Notes: generated by a model from the sequence alone, not told the origin. 64,000 nucleotides of DNA from Rhynchopus euleeides (GCA_963210315.1 OY723260.1:1612001-1676000), one strand, 5' to 3'. Counted from the stretch's first letter, positions 52,941 through 63,874 are shown. Numbers and translations are program-made.

Positions 52941-54092
52941 TAGGGGGGGTCAAATGGGGGTGACAAACACGATTTTTCAAAAAACCGGCGCAGAGGCCCC
53001 AAAGCCCCCGTAAACCCTCCAAACCCCCCCAGATCGGTCCGGAAACCCATCGAACCCCACTTTTCCACCATTCCGGGCACCTCAGGTGCCCGAATTGGGG
53101 TACCTAAATTTTGTGCCACCGTTTGGTACCGTACAGTGCCACTGTGTGGGAGGTTGGAAAAGAAAATGCCCCAACACACCACATCTGAGGGTTGCAATGC
53201 ATGTTGCTTGCCAACCACGTCATCCGGTGGGTGTCAGGCGCTATGTAGGTGGCATCAGCCAGGTCTTCGATGTGTTCTGGCTTGTATATGTACCTCCCTG
53301 CCTGCGGCACAGGCACTGCCTTTGTCCCCCACACCAGCCACAGAGAGCGTATTGTACTCGGTCCACGGTTGCTGATTCATTGTGATGCGTTGTATCCTCG
53401 AGTGAACGTCACACACTAGTGACACCACCACCCGCCATCCGAGAGCTGTATTGACTTTGCGCGCTTCCGTTGCATTCACCTCGCCACGCATATTGCACTG
53501 TTCAGTACCAGTGCTCTTGGGCCAGGCAAAGTAGACCGCAGCAAGTACCAATTCTGGCACAATGGGTACCACGACAGCGCACTTCGTGTGTTCCCGGAAT
53601 GTACAGCTCGTGTTGCAACAGTCGTTGTCAACACATCCCGGTTGTGGAGCACTGCTGCACAGGAATCACACGACCATCTGGACTTGTTCCGTACCTACAG
53701 GCAGCCTCCCGGTGCATGGTGGCAGGGAGGTACATATACAAGCCAGAACTCATCGAAGACCTGGCTAATGCCACCTACATAGCGCCTGACACCCACCGGA
53801 TGACGTGGTTGGCAAGCAACATGCATTGCAACCCTCAGATGTGGTGTGTTGGGGCATTTTCTTTTCCAACCTCCCACACAGTGGCACTGTCCGGTACCAA
53901 ACGGTGGCACAAAATTTAGGTACCCCAATTCGGGCACCTGAGGTGCCCGGAATGGTGGAAAAGTGGGGTTCGATGGGTTTCCGGACCGATCTGGGGGGGT
54001 TTGGAGGGTTTACGGGGGCTTTGGGGCCTCTGCGCCGGTTTTTTGAAAAATCGTGTTTGTCCACGTAAAAGGGTGGCATTTGACCCCCCCTA
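52941..54092. mobile_element. Foldback element with ~360-bp inverted arms
   Basis: The left arm (52941 to about 53300) and right arm (about 53725-54092) are inverted copies with few mismatches, around a ~420-base centre. Outer ends are TAGGGGGGGTCAAATG and its complement, set in C-runs, so a target duplication cannot be read. The same ~60-residue open frame (YKPE.IEDLA.ATYIAPDTHR...) appears in both arms in opposite directions. No known transposase is present. Confidence 0.85.
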
Positions 54093-54611
54093 CCCCCCCC
54101 CCCCCCCCCCCGAGGAACCGCACGGTATCACGTCATCACACGCGCACCCCGTCAAAACAACCTTCATCCTCTCACACAGGTACAGTGGGTGGCTTGCCCA
54201 CCCACCCACCCACCCACCCACCCCCCTTTTTATTAAGGGGAGGCGGCTCTCCCGGAGAGGCAGGACCGCCTCCCCCAGTGTGGTCTCTTCCCGTTCCCCT
54301 CAGCCCTCCCCTTACGCACCCCCCAGCACCCGGCGGCTGGTCGGGGAGGGTGTGTGCTGTGTAGGGGGGGGGGGATCCATCCTGCCGTCAACTCATTTTC
54401 ATCTCAATTGTACCGCGGCAAGTTTTCTGCCCCGCCCTTTTTGTTGTCTCCACCGAGGAGGGGGTGGTGGGTGTGGCTGCGTCCGCCATACCTCAGCCCG
54501 AGGCAAATCTGCGCCACTCTTTCTTTTAGGCGGGGCCCGGATTCTGCCCCCGCTAGCTCAAGATCCCCCACCCCACCTCTCCCTCGCCCCTGACGCTTCT
54601 CTCCTTCCGAC
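54093..54611 (+). other. Leader of the cyclase gene
   Basis: No gene is supported. Contains a C-run at 54096-54110 and (CCCA)n near 54197-54225. Confidence 0.5.
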
Positions 54612-57600
54612 ATGGGGAAATACCAAGATGCCATTGCGGCACTACCAAAGGAGAGGTTGCTCTCGTATCTCCCCAAGGAGTTGGTGGCGGAGCTGAAGCC
54701 AGGGGAGGCTGTGGCTCCGATATACAAATCCTATTCAGCCGCAATGCTGTACGTCGATGTGACGGGGTTCAGCAACATCGCGAACAAGCTCAACTCCGTT
54801 GTTGCGGATGGGGCGGAAACCTTGACGACACATCTCAATATGTACTTCACGAAGATCATCGACATCATCAGGCGCCACGGCGGGGACATCCTTCTGTTCA
54901 GCGGGGACGCACTCCTTGTCAGCTGGGCCAGCGGTGATGACGACATCATCGAGAAGTGCGTCTCCTGCATCCTCTGCGGGATGCACCTCTCCAAGCAGTG
55001 CGCAGAGCACCGCTTCGCCGTGAGCGTTCCCGGCGGGGAGGACCTCCTGCTAGAGATGAACCTACACATCGGCGCGTCATACGGTCCTGCGATAGGCGCC
55101 ATCGTCGGGGGTGCCTGCCCCACCCCGCTTGGCACCTGGAAGTACATCGTGCTCGGGGCTGTGGTGGAGAGCGCGGGAGTTGCCGCCAACGCGGGGAGCC
55201 GGGGCAGCTTTGTCCTGTCGAAGACCCTTATCAACTCCCAGGCGCAGCTCGCGGTGAAGGGCGCGGTGTTCAAAGCGGATGTCGGGGGGTTTGAGGAGGA
55301 GTTCGTCATCTTCGAGGGCGTCTCGCGGAATAAATTCGCCGACGAGCCGGCGGGCATCTCCTCCCCAGACGCCGCGGCGGTGTGCTCCCCCCTGCAGACG
55401 GTTGCCACTTTCGAGTCGCTGCAGGATGCGGATGGGTCGGTGCCGATGGATCCCGTCAGCCCTGGCAACGCTGGCAGCCACGGCTCGCCCGAGGCGGCTG
55501 CCCTGCGGAGCGAGGGTGGCGCATCGGATTGCAGCGACGCGATGCGGGGAAACATGCAAGGGTTTGTGTTCGACACGGTTGTCTACTCAGAGCTGAACAT
55601 GTACCAAAGGGAGACAAAGGGCGCTGTCTCCGCCAGCCAGAGCGGTGGGGCGCAGCTGAGGACCGTCTCCACGCTGTTCGTCAAGCTGAATGGGATTTGC
55701 GTGCACAGCTCCGACCATGCCATGCTGCATGCGAAGACGCAGCGCGCGGTTCGCATCATTCAGAAGGCTCTGGTGAGGGTGGACGGGGTGCTCAACAAGG
55801 TGATCATGGATGACAAGGGTGTCATCTGCGTCTGCGTCTTCGGGATCCCACACCACTCCCATGAGGATGACCCTCTCCGGTCGGTGATGTTTGCGCACAA
55901 GATTTCGGCGAAGCTCACGAAGGACATCGGCAACACAATCATCGGGATCTGCAGGTCGTACGTCTTCTGCGGCACCACAGGCTCGTCTCACCGGAAAGAG
56001 TATACAGTGTTGGGTGACGGTGTCAACATCGCAGCACGTCTGATGGCTCGCTGCGAGTCGGAAAATGCGAAGGACACCACCAAGCTGAAGAAGGACAAGA
56101 TCATCATGTGCGACTGGGACACCGCAAATGAAGCTTCTCGGTTTGAGGTGTGTTCGAAGATAGGCACTTTTTTTTATTTTTACTAGTTACGAGCGACGAA
56201 GCGTAGCGAAGTCGCGAAGTAACGAAGGAAATCGTACGACTGAAGCTTTGGATTAGCACCTCATGCCACTTCACAGGGCCTCAACACAGCCTTGAGACAG
56301 CAAGTGTGCGCTCAACAAAAAGTAGTCCGGAACTGTTCTCCCACAGTTGCTGGACAGGGTGTCTATAATAAAGCGAAAGGAGTACGATTTCGATAGTTTT
56401 CCGCCGGCAGCCAACTGGGGCAACCCCCCCCCCTCCTCCTTTTTCACACCACCCCCGCCACTCCTGGGCGGGGAGCGGCGTGCACAACAGAGCTTTTATG
56501 AACGGGAGGACTCTGCGTCCCAACGAAGGGGCCACTGGACGGCTTTTTTTTGGTTCCTTATCCACGGCGATATTATTCCCACCCCCCCCCCCCCCACCAC
56601 CATCCACACCCCACCACCCACACAGAAGACAGCGCAGAACGTAGCCTTCGTCGAAGCGGGGGAGATCCAGCTGAAGGGAAGGGAGGGCATGTTTGCTTCG
56701 TACTACGTCGTTCCCGCTTCTGAGAAGGACCGTGTCACACGCGACCTGTCGTCTGCATCGGGAGGCGCACCCCACCCCTCGCCGGGCGGCCTGTCGCGCC
56801 ACGTGTCGATGGGATCGCACAGCTCGAAGAGCCTGTCCTCGCGCAGCAGCGTATCGTCATTCGGATCGCTCTTCTCGCTCCCGAAGGTGTTCCAGGCCAA
56901 TTCCATGTATGCCCCTCTTGGGATATGTCCCACTGCACTGTCGCCTTTCTGCATGGGTTTATGTGTTAGCTAGGTGTCTGCCGGGTCCTCCGCCACAGGG
57001 TGGCTGTGTTTAGCCGCACCCCCCCCCCCCCTCCCCCTGTCCCCCTGTCCCCCAAACCACTGCTTTTCTCCACACACAGGGGCCCGCGGAGCAGGGGGCC
57101 TCGGAACAGCGCGGCGCCCCTTCAGAAGACCCACAGCATTATCTCGCCGATCCAGCACATCTCGTCGGTGAGGTCGGGCAGCAGCTTGCGGAGTGCCATG
57201 TCGGATGGGAACCTGAGTGTGCACAGCGCGCAGAGCATGAGCAAGCTGCGCAACACGCTGGACGGGATAATATCGCGGAAGGAGGAGCTGGAGATCCTGG
57301 GGCAGTTCTGCGAGGCGTTCTGCAGGCCGCAGAGGGGCGGGCGGAGCAGCTTGTCGCCTTCAAACCTCGTGCGGGCAAGGGCGCAGCGCACAGACGAGCC
57401 CCCCCTGGTGCTGGGCATCCTCGGCCTGATGCAGACGGGCAAGACAAAGTTCCTCTACCACACGCAGGACCTCTTGGACCGGCGGCAGTCGCACGGCCTT
57501 CTCATCGTTGCCTCGGAGACGTCGATGGACACGCAGTACGACGGGCTGCGGCCTGCGGTGCAGAGGATGCTTGCGGAGGGCGACATCGCGCTGTCAGGAG

Positions 57601-58131
57601 TATGGCTCTGTCAGGGGTAAGCGTGTTACGAGAGTGTGGTGTGTGGTGTGCGTGAAGGGGCAGCGAAGGTTGTCACCAGATCATCAGAGTTCGCTCGGTG
57701 CTACTTTCACTAAGGAGAAAGGTGGGCAGTGTGTGTGTGTGTGTGTGGAGACAGTGGAGATCACATCAAGGGCAAGTGCTCGGTGTGTGTCTCCACTCAT
57801 AGAAAATCATTCACGTGTGTGTGCCGAGGTGAAGGTGGAGGAAGGGAAGTGGGTACTCGCATCAAGAGCAGGGTGCTCTCGGTGTGTTCGGCTTGATTGC
57901 AAAAATAGTCATGCGTGTGTGTGTGTGTGGGTGGGGCTGGGGCGTTGTGCCTGCAGACGGGGGACCACCCACCTTGCAGGATGTCGATGAAGAGGACCTG
58001 AACCTGGTGTCGTACATCTGCCGGGACGAGCGGATAGGGCTGCCGACGGAGGAGCAGGCAGAGATGACACGGCGTGAGAAGATGAACCGCATCAACGAGG
58101 TGCTGATGTCGATGATCAGCGCAGCTTATGG
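54612..58131 (+). CDS. Soluble adenylyl cyclase (ADCY10-type), 5' exons, incomplete
   Basis: Exons are 54612-56147, 56626-56906, 57080-57599 and 57980-58131. All junction phases agree (the second rebuilds Met from AT+G). Donors are GTGTGT, GTATGC, GTATGG and GTATGC. About 829 residues are present, and the rest lies beyond the window. Cyclase domain C1 has LYVDVTGFS with Asp49 and FSGDALLVSW with Asp99, the two metal ligands. C2 lacks the first Asp (LFVKLNG) but has YTVLGDGVNIAARL. A Ser-rich linker follows, then a P-loop GLMQTGKT in exon 3 that opens the NTPase domain. C1-C2-NTPase order is that of bicarbonate-responsive soluble cyclases making cAMP in cytosol or cilia. Exon 4 ends with two bases of an unfinished codon. 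Confidence 0.9.
56185..56405 (+). repeat. Dispersed repeat in cyclase intron 1
   Basis: Begins GTTACGAGCGACGAAGCG and ends AGGAGTACGATTTCGATAG. Inner copies of GAAATCGTAC in opposite orientation suggest an inverted-repeat element. Related copies are at 30118-30219 and, reversed, 11426-11600. Confidence 0.7.
57738..57825 (+). repeat. TGGAGATCACATC hairpin repeat in cyclase intron 3
   Basis: Same family as 30505-30585: GTGGAGATCACATCAAGGGC, a CTCCAC partner and a following CATTCACGTGTGTG. Confidence 0.7.
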
Positions 58132-58758
58132 GTATGCGTGGTGGGGTGGCAAGTGCGGTTTGGGCACCCGCCTTCTGAGACTGCGTGCAATATTTCACAC
58201 CTTCTGCTGTATTTTCGAAAATGAAGTAGGCGGTGCAATGGCATCACAGACCGGGACAGACCGTCTCGAGGGCAGGCACCCTCTCGATCTAGCGTTCGTC
58301 TCTCTCGAAGGTGTGGAGCTGGTTGCCGATAACCCGCCTCGTGGTGTCGTGGCCCCCTTCTTGCCACTTGAAGTGTGGGAGAATGACAGGCAGATCAGAA
58401 AGGGTGTCGGGAAGTACCATGCGGGTTCGGACAGTGTGCTCTGTATCCTGAGCGGAGTCGCCGTGCTTCGCCCTGTCATCTTCGTCGTCCTGTGTATTTT
58501 TGCAATACTCGCATGTCTCCGAGTGAGCCCGGAAACAGGTGGGGCAGCGGCACGTCGTCTGCTCAGACGAATGTGTGTAACCTGTGAGGTCACCTGCACC
58601 TTCTGATATCCGCATAGGCTACAATGATTCCCCCCAGCATCATGGATAGCCTCGCAGGAGGGGACGAGGACACAGTCCATTGAGGTCATCCAATCGACCA
58701 TCTCCAGGTCGAACTTCGTCCCAGCGGATATTTTTTTTGTTTGTGCGCACTTTGCAGT
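58132..58758. other. Start of cyclase intron 4 with a decayed - strand coding stretch
   Basis: After the GTATGC donor no + strand exon is seen. On the - strand, 58740-58180 holds protein-like frames: AGTKFDLEMVDWMTSMDCVL, then after a frame change CRCPTCFRAHSETCEYC with paired cysteines. A zinc-ribbon remnant of a mobile-element protein is possible. I do not recognise it. Confidence 0.4.
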
Positions 58759-59276
58759 CAGGCACGTAGCTTGAAATCGGATTTTCAGATTTTTGCTGGT
58801 TCTGCTGGTCTGGGGTATTTTCCGGCGCTTCGGCCATAATCTTGTCCTGACCGAACACCGGGTTCTCCGGAGCGCGTCCGGAGGCACGGAGTACACAGCG
58901 CCACAGTGGGTCTTCGCTACGGTGCCGAAACGGTGTGTTCGTGCATTTCCTATGTATGCATAGGAAGAAATCGCCGAACTTTGACGAAAACTCGACGGTA
59001 GCGAAGAACCCCACAGTCGCATATTGACAAGCACAAGCCACAGGGGGGTCTGGGGGGCGGAGCCCCCCAGCCGCCGGAGGCCACGGTAGTGAACATCTGT
59101 TCCTTCCGGGCTGAACACGGTGTGGATCTCTCCGACATCAGGTCGGAACCCAGTCCTGCGCGGGAAGCAGTCATCGGGAGCCGAAATCCTCGTGGTTCGG
59201 GCCTGCTGCAGGGTACATCTTCGGCCTGGTGTGAGGGAAAAACCCCCCACCAAAAAAAATTCTGGGGTTTCCCGGA

Positions 59277-62200
59277 CAGGCCTGGGCGGGGAACCAGCCC
59301 TTTTTCCGGGTTTTTTGGGTCGGGGAACCAGGTTTTTTTTAAGAATTTTTACAAGGGATTTTTTGCTCACCCCCCCACAGGTTTCAGGCGCGTGCCCGTC
59401 AGGCGGGACTTTTTCTATGATTTCTACGATGAAAACCACCCCCCCGCCCCCACCCCCCCCCCCCCCCTTCTAAGAACGATGATGGCTCACTCGGAAGTTT
59501 CGGCGTCCGAAACGTACGCCCACTCTCCCCAATCCTCCTCCATGTCGACATCGATGTCGACATGGACGCGGGCCCTTTTCTCCTGGGGCTCCTCGGGGTG
59601 CGGCCCAACCTCCCTCCTGCGCTCTGCCGGTGCCGCCTGTGTGGGAGGCAGCTGCGGCGGTTCTTCCGGCTGAGGTGTGGGGAGTGTCGATGGGGTGCCC
59701 GGGGTCGATGAAGCGGGGAGCTGGAAGGTGACATGTTGCAGGGTGGCTGGAGGCACGACGGGGGGTGCGGCATCTGCAAGCAACGAAGTGAGGAAGGGAT
59801 CCTCAGGGACTTCCTCCACGAGGCTGACAATCGACAATGCATCGGCGTTGTCATCTTCCCAGCTGCCGTCCGATTCCTCATCACAATCCTCCACGCCAGC
59901 AAATAGAGAACCCATGGCTGCATCGAGGTCAACGAGCTCCACGGTTGTCAGAGTTGGAAGAGGCGTCAGGGAACGCGCAGTGAAGCGGCGCTTCTTGTTG
60001 GCGAGGAACGTGTTGACTGTTTCTTCAACGATGATCTTGCGCGCCGCGTCATCATGTGACAGCTCTAGAGTGATGCCCAGTTCTTGAGAGATGCTTGCGG
60101 CAGAGAGTGCCTTCCGGAACGATCCCCTCATGCGCGTTACAACTGAAAAAGCAGCCTCCACAAACACAGTCGAGGGTGACAGTGCCACCATGGCCTCAAG
60201 CACTATCGCAAACGTCGAACTCTCGGATTCCAGCAAGAAGTCGACGACAAACTCTTTCAGAAGGTTCCCCCTGAGATCTGTGCATTCCAACCGCAGCTTC
60301 ACCCACTCCATGCCGATGCTGAGAATCTCTGCCTGGTCGTAACCCAAGCGAGAAGCGAGCGCCATGAGGCACTCGCACGTGCTGTCCTTCCCACTTGTCG
60401 CGAAGAAAGAGCTGAATGAGCGGCAGGGATACTCCTCCCACCTCTTGGCCAGGTCCTTGTAGATGGTGTGGCAGAGCTTTGAGCGCCAGGAAGTCATCTC
60501 GGCAACTACCCCCGGAGGCAACGATGTGGTTCCCTGGTTCTCATAGAACTTGGCTTCGTGCTTGCCAGGCTGGCGCGCCAGCACCTTATGCACTGTCAGT
60601 GCATTCTGCAGGATGCTCTCCATCGACGAGAGCGACAGGTCTCGCTTCTGCAACGCCTCGCTCACCCCTTTATTGATGTCGAAGACGTCAGCCAAGATGC
60701 AAGTCGAGAGGGAATACTCGGGGGTGAGCTTGTGGAAGAAGAACGGCGGCGGCTGGATCTCCCCGAGCATAGCGACAGTGAAGTCAAAGTTCACCACAGC
60801 CGCGTTCAGGCGACGGAACGTTGCAGCTGCCCAACGCACGGAGTGCTCCTTCGGGAAGGAGAGACATTTCCCACCGGAAATGATCTGCAGAGACTTCTGC
60901 CTGGCGGTTGATCTGAAGAAGGCAAACCAGTGTCGGAGGAGGCGGCTATGTTCAACAACCTTTCGTGTCTTCTTGATGAGGCCGACGGACAGCTGGTGCA
61001 TGTGGGCAGCATCATGCACATCGATGAGAGTGCATCCCCACGCGATCTCGAGCTTCCCCCTGAGACTCTTCATCGTTGATGCCCCGTCTGCCGCGAATCC
61101 CTTCAGCGAACGCCGCGCCCACTGCGACAGCTGGAGGCTGTCGAACAACTTGACCAGCTCGTCCTTCTGCGACTCTGCGTCAGCTTTCTTCAAGTCGACT
61201 GTGCCCACACACCAATCTTTCATAGCACAATCCGTCCTGCTGATCCCCGAAACGATGACGATCATCAAGTCGATGCGGGCGAACGTGGTACCGTCCACCT
61301 TCAGGGTTGCCGCCCGACACGCACGCACCGCACCCACCACTCCCCTCAGGAGCACCTCCCAGAGTATCGTCTGGAACTCCTTCGCGACTTTTCGAGAGTA
61401 GTGGGTGTCCAGGACATGCAGCCCCTTCCGCTTGTCGTCCTGCAACCTCGCACCCACACTGCTCAGCCCCTCCGCCCGTTGCGTCGCCGTTGCCACGTTG
61501 TACACCAGGTTGACCAGACTTGTGTACTGCTCGCTGGTCACCTTCACCTTCGCGCACAGCGTCTGCTTGGGGATATCTGTAGCTGTCACATTGGTGTTTT
61601 CACTCCCAGGCGTGGACAACTGCACTGCTCTCTTGTGCGCCGCACCACCCATGTGGCGGCGGATATTGCTTTGCTGGCGCCCAACTGTCGTGGCAGACAT
61701 AGACGCTTCGCCGCGTGCATACCGGAGCAAGTGGGGTTGCTCCGAGAACTCCCCCTCCAGCTGCACCAAGAACGGTGCACACGTGGTGCACCTCCACCTC
61801 CCATCAGGGAGACGCACCACACAGGAGGCTGCAGCGTGGATCTTCCGCTGCTGCTTCTCCTGTATGGCGAGCTGTGCCTGCCGCTGCTGAATCCGAAGGA
61901 GACCGTTCACCATTGAGCCCTCTGGCACGTACTTCTTGTTTGCTGCCATCAAAAGAAGGAAGTGCGCCTTTGCTGTGTCGAAGACAAGCCGCAAGGGGTA
62001 CTGGGCCATCAACGACGGAAGAAGCAAGCCGAAGGTGCGAGGCTGTGTGGTGTCGACGATAGAAAAGTGAACATTTAAACCGCGGGATGTGCGGAAAGTC
62101 TGCAGGGCCACTGACGCGGTGTTGGTGTCCAACTCTTCGTCCACGAGGAATCTCGTATCCATCAATCGCGGACGCCTGAGCTTCACCGTGAGGGCCTCCG

Positions 62201-63874
62201 CTTCGGGGGAGTCAACGCCCTCCAGAAGCGCCGCAGCACTGGTACGCGTCGGCTCCGTAATGGGAATTGACCTTGCTAGGCAGTCAAGCACTCGGAGGCA
62301 GTAGTGTCCAGAACTGTATAGATCCCGTTGAACCCACCCTGGTACAAGCCCAATGTTGACGCCTCCGGTTGATTGGGCGAGCTTCATGGCGGTCAGCCAT
62401 GGGGACAGTCGCCCGGCGCTGTCGAACGCGGCGACGTGGCACGCCCCTTCCCCGGTGTAGAAGGCGGCGTGGGGTGCAGGGGCGACAGGGGCGGCGGTGG
62501 TAGCTGCAGGAGAGGCGGCCAGGGGATCCGGAGGAGGAGGCGGCGGCGCATCATGCGAAGCATCGACGTCGTGCCCGTCACCGTCCGATGCCTCACGTGC
62601 GTACAGCACGAGTGCTGGCTTCGCGTTCGCACGATTGAACGGCGCCACAGAGCAATCCGTCACACGATCAGTCGTGATCGACTTCCACTTCAGAGTGGTG
62701 GCGGGGCCACGAGCGCACAGCGTCTCCCAGGCGATCCCCTTCGCGAGGGTCAGCCCGGACTTTGTGCACGATGCACCGACAAACCGGTACCGGTGATTCA
62801 CCGGCTGCACCGTGCCCACCTGCACCACCCCGTTGCCGTCAACGCCAAGCTCACGAAGGGCGGAGAGGTCTCTTAATTCCTTGACGTTGACGGTTTCCGC
62901 AAGCTCCGTCAGGTGCTTCTGCTTCTCGCCGGATGCAGAAAACCGCTGCGTCGAGAGGAACAGGAGGTGCGGGGCCTTCTCGACGCAGAACTGCGCAGCC
63001 CGGACAGCACCACATGTGCACGGACCTTGCTTCTCCATAAATTGAGAAGCAACGCGCTGCACCTCGTCCTTCACGACGCCCAACATCACAACCATGCTGT
63101 CTGTAATAGCTGTGCGGAACTCACCACAAGATGGGCAGCTGTAGACGGTGGCGCTTTTGGTGGTGCAGAGGTGCTTCAGGTGCGGGTGTTTGTGTCCGAG
63201 GGCGGAGAGACTGACGTCAGGGTTGGGTCGCTGCGGGTCCTGCGAGGTGATCATCTGGGGCTCGTTCTCATCGGGGGTTGTGCTCCGCAGGGACTGGAGG
63301 AGGTTGCTCAATACACCTTGGCACTCCCGCAGTACTGTACATGCCAGCAGCTGGAGGATAGTTACAAAGCTGCCACTCCCCGACGCCACCCCCCTACTGG
63401 CCCCTTCAGGCCTGAAAGCCCAAAAGCTCCCGGAGATTTTTGCAGTTGTGCGCACCATATTCGCGGAGTACGTGAGGTTGGGTGAGTGTGAGGTCAGGGT
63501 CCTGTCGAAGGGTAGTCGAGTGGGAATAAATAGGGAGGTCCTCAGGAGTGCAATACAACAGCAATACACAGGCAACACACCAGCAACACGCAAACCGAGG
63601 CAAGAGGAGGTGGGCGGGGTCATCCTGCGGAGTCTCCAGTTGGCCAGCAAGGCGAACTGTACGGGGGAGAGACTTCCCTTCCATCCTTGTGTGCGCCCTG
63701 TCGACTGGGAAAATCTTAGAAAAAAAAATTTCCTCTGCGAAAAACCCTTAGAAAAAAAAATTTCCCTTACAAAATTCTTAGAAAAAAACTTTTTTTCCCC
63801 GTACAAAAGTTCTTAGAAAAAAAGTTCAGAATCCTGAAAGTGGGGAACCAGCCCCCCAGTTAGGAACAGCCCTG
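59277..63874 (-). mobile_element. 4.6-kb autonomous hAT-like transposon
   Basis: The ends are short inverted repeats CAGGSCTG. TTCCCGGA is duplicated exactly at 59269-59276 and 63875-63882. GGGGAACCAGCCC stands near both ends in the same orientation. An 8-bp duplication with CAGGG-type ends is diagnostic of hAT elements. The single gene is intact, so the copy may be active. The uninterrupted MITE copy A (GGTTTCCCGGATTTATACC) shows the empty target. Confidence 0.95.
59487..63458 (-). CDS. hAT-like transposase
   Basis: From ATG at 63458 the protein is 1,323 residues. This start is chosen because the shortened copy conserves it (MVRT.AKI.GSFWAFRPEG). The frame is open further upstream, but only through A/T-rich terminal repeats. 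Visible parts: cysteine pairs near the N-terminus (YSCPSCGEF and PCTCGAV), and a BED-like finger (WRCTTCAPF...NIRRHMGGAAHKRA). A catalytic region resembles hAT-type ZNF862-like proteins (GFAADGASTMKSL, IDVHDAAHMHQLSVG, SVRWAAATFRRL). A C-terminal dimerisation-like block has TVFVEAAFSVVTRMRGSFRKAL. The acidic, Pro-rich tail ends EEDWGEWAYVSDAETSE. It should cut and paste this element and its shortened derivative. Confidence 0.85.
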   Translation of the reverse strand: MVRTTAKISGSFWAFRPEGASRGVASGSGSFVTILQLLACTVLRECQGVLSNLLQSLRSTTPDENEPQMITSQDPQRPNPDVSLSALGHKHPHLKHLCTTKSATVYSCPSCGEFRTAITDSMVVMLGVVKDEVQRVASQFMEKQGPCTCGAVRAAQFCVEKAPHLLFLSTQRFSASGEKQKHLTELAETVNVKELRDLSALRELGVDGNGVVQVGTVQPVNHRYRFVGASCTKSGLTLAKGIAWETLCARGPATTLKWKSITTDRVTDCSVAPFNRANAKPALVLYAREASDGDGHDVDASHDAPPPPPPDPLAASPAATTAAPVAPAPHAAFYTGEGACHVAAFDSAGRLSPWLTAMKLAQSTGGVNIGLVPGWVQRDLYSSGHYCLRVLDCLARSIPITEPTRTSAAALLEGVDSPEAEALTVKLRRPRLMDTRFLVDEELDTNTASVALQTFRTSRGLNVHFSIVDTTQPRTFGLLLPSLMAQYPLRLVFDTAKAHFLLLMAANKKYVPEGSMVNGLLRIQQRQAQLAIQEKQQRKIHAAASCVVRLPDGRWRCTTCAPFLVQLEGEFSEQPHLLRYARGEASMSATTVGRQQSNIRRHMGGAAHKRAVQLSTPGSENTNVTATDIPKQTLCAKVKVTSEQYTSLVNLVYNVATATQRAEGLSSVGARLQDDKRKGLHVLDTHYSRKVAKEFQTILWEVLLRGVVGAVRACRAATLKVDGTTFARIDLMIVIVSGISRTDCAMKDWCVGTVDLKKADAESQKDELVKLFDSLQLSQWARRSLKGFAADGASTMKSLRGKLEIAWGCTLIDVHDAAHMHQLSVGLIKKTRKVVEHSRLLRHWFAFFRSTARQKSLQIISGGKCLSFPKEHSVRWAAATFRRLNAAVVNFDFTVAMLGEIQPPPFFFHKLTPEYSLSTCILADVFDINKGVSEALQKRDLSLSSMESILQNALTVHKVLARQPGKHEAKFYENQGTTSLPPGVVAEMTSWRSKLCHTIYKDLAKRWEEYPCRSFSSFFATSGKDSTCECLMALASRLGYDQAEILSIGMEWVKLRLECTDLRGNLLKEFVVDFLLESESSTFAIVLEAMVALSPSTVFVEAAFSVVTRMRGSFRKALSAASISQELGITLELSHDDAARKIIVEETVNTFLANKKRRFTARSLTPLPTLTTVELVDLDAAMGSLFAGVEDCDEESDGSWEDDNADALSIVSLVEEVPEDPFLTSLLADAAPPVVPPATLQHVTFQLPASSTPGTPSTLPTPQPEEPPQLPPTQAAPAERRREVGPHPEEPQEKRARVHVDIDVDMEEDWGEWAYVSDAETSE

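Noticed and set aside
58132..59439. Further cyclase exon directly after exon 4
   Set aside because: The + strand frame after 58131 continues only through an intron-like GTATGC start and repeats. The NTPase domain must continue beyond the window.
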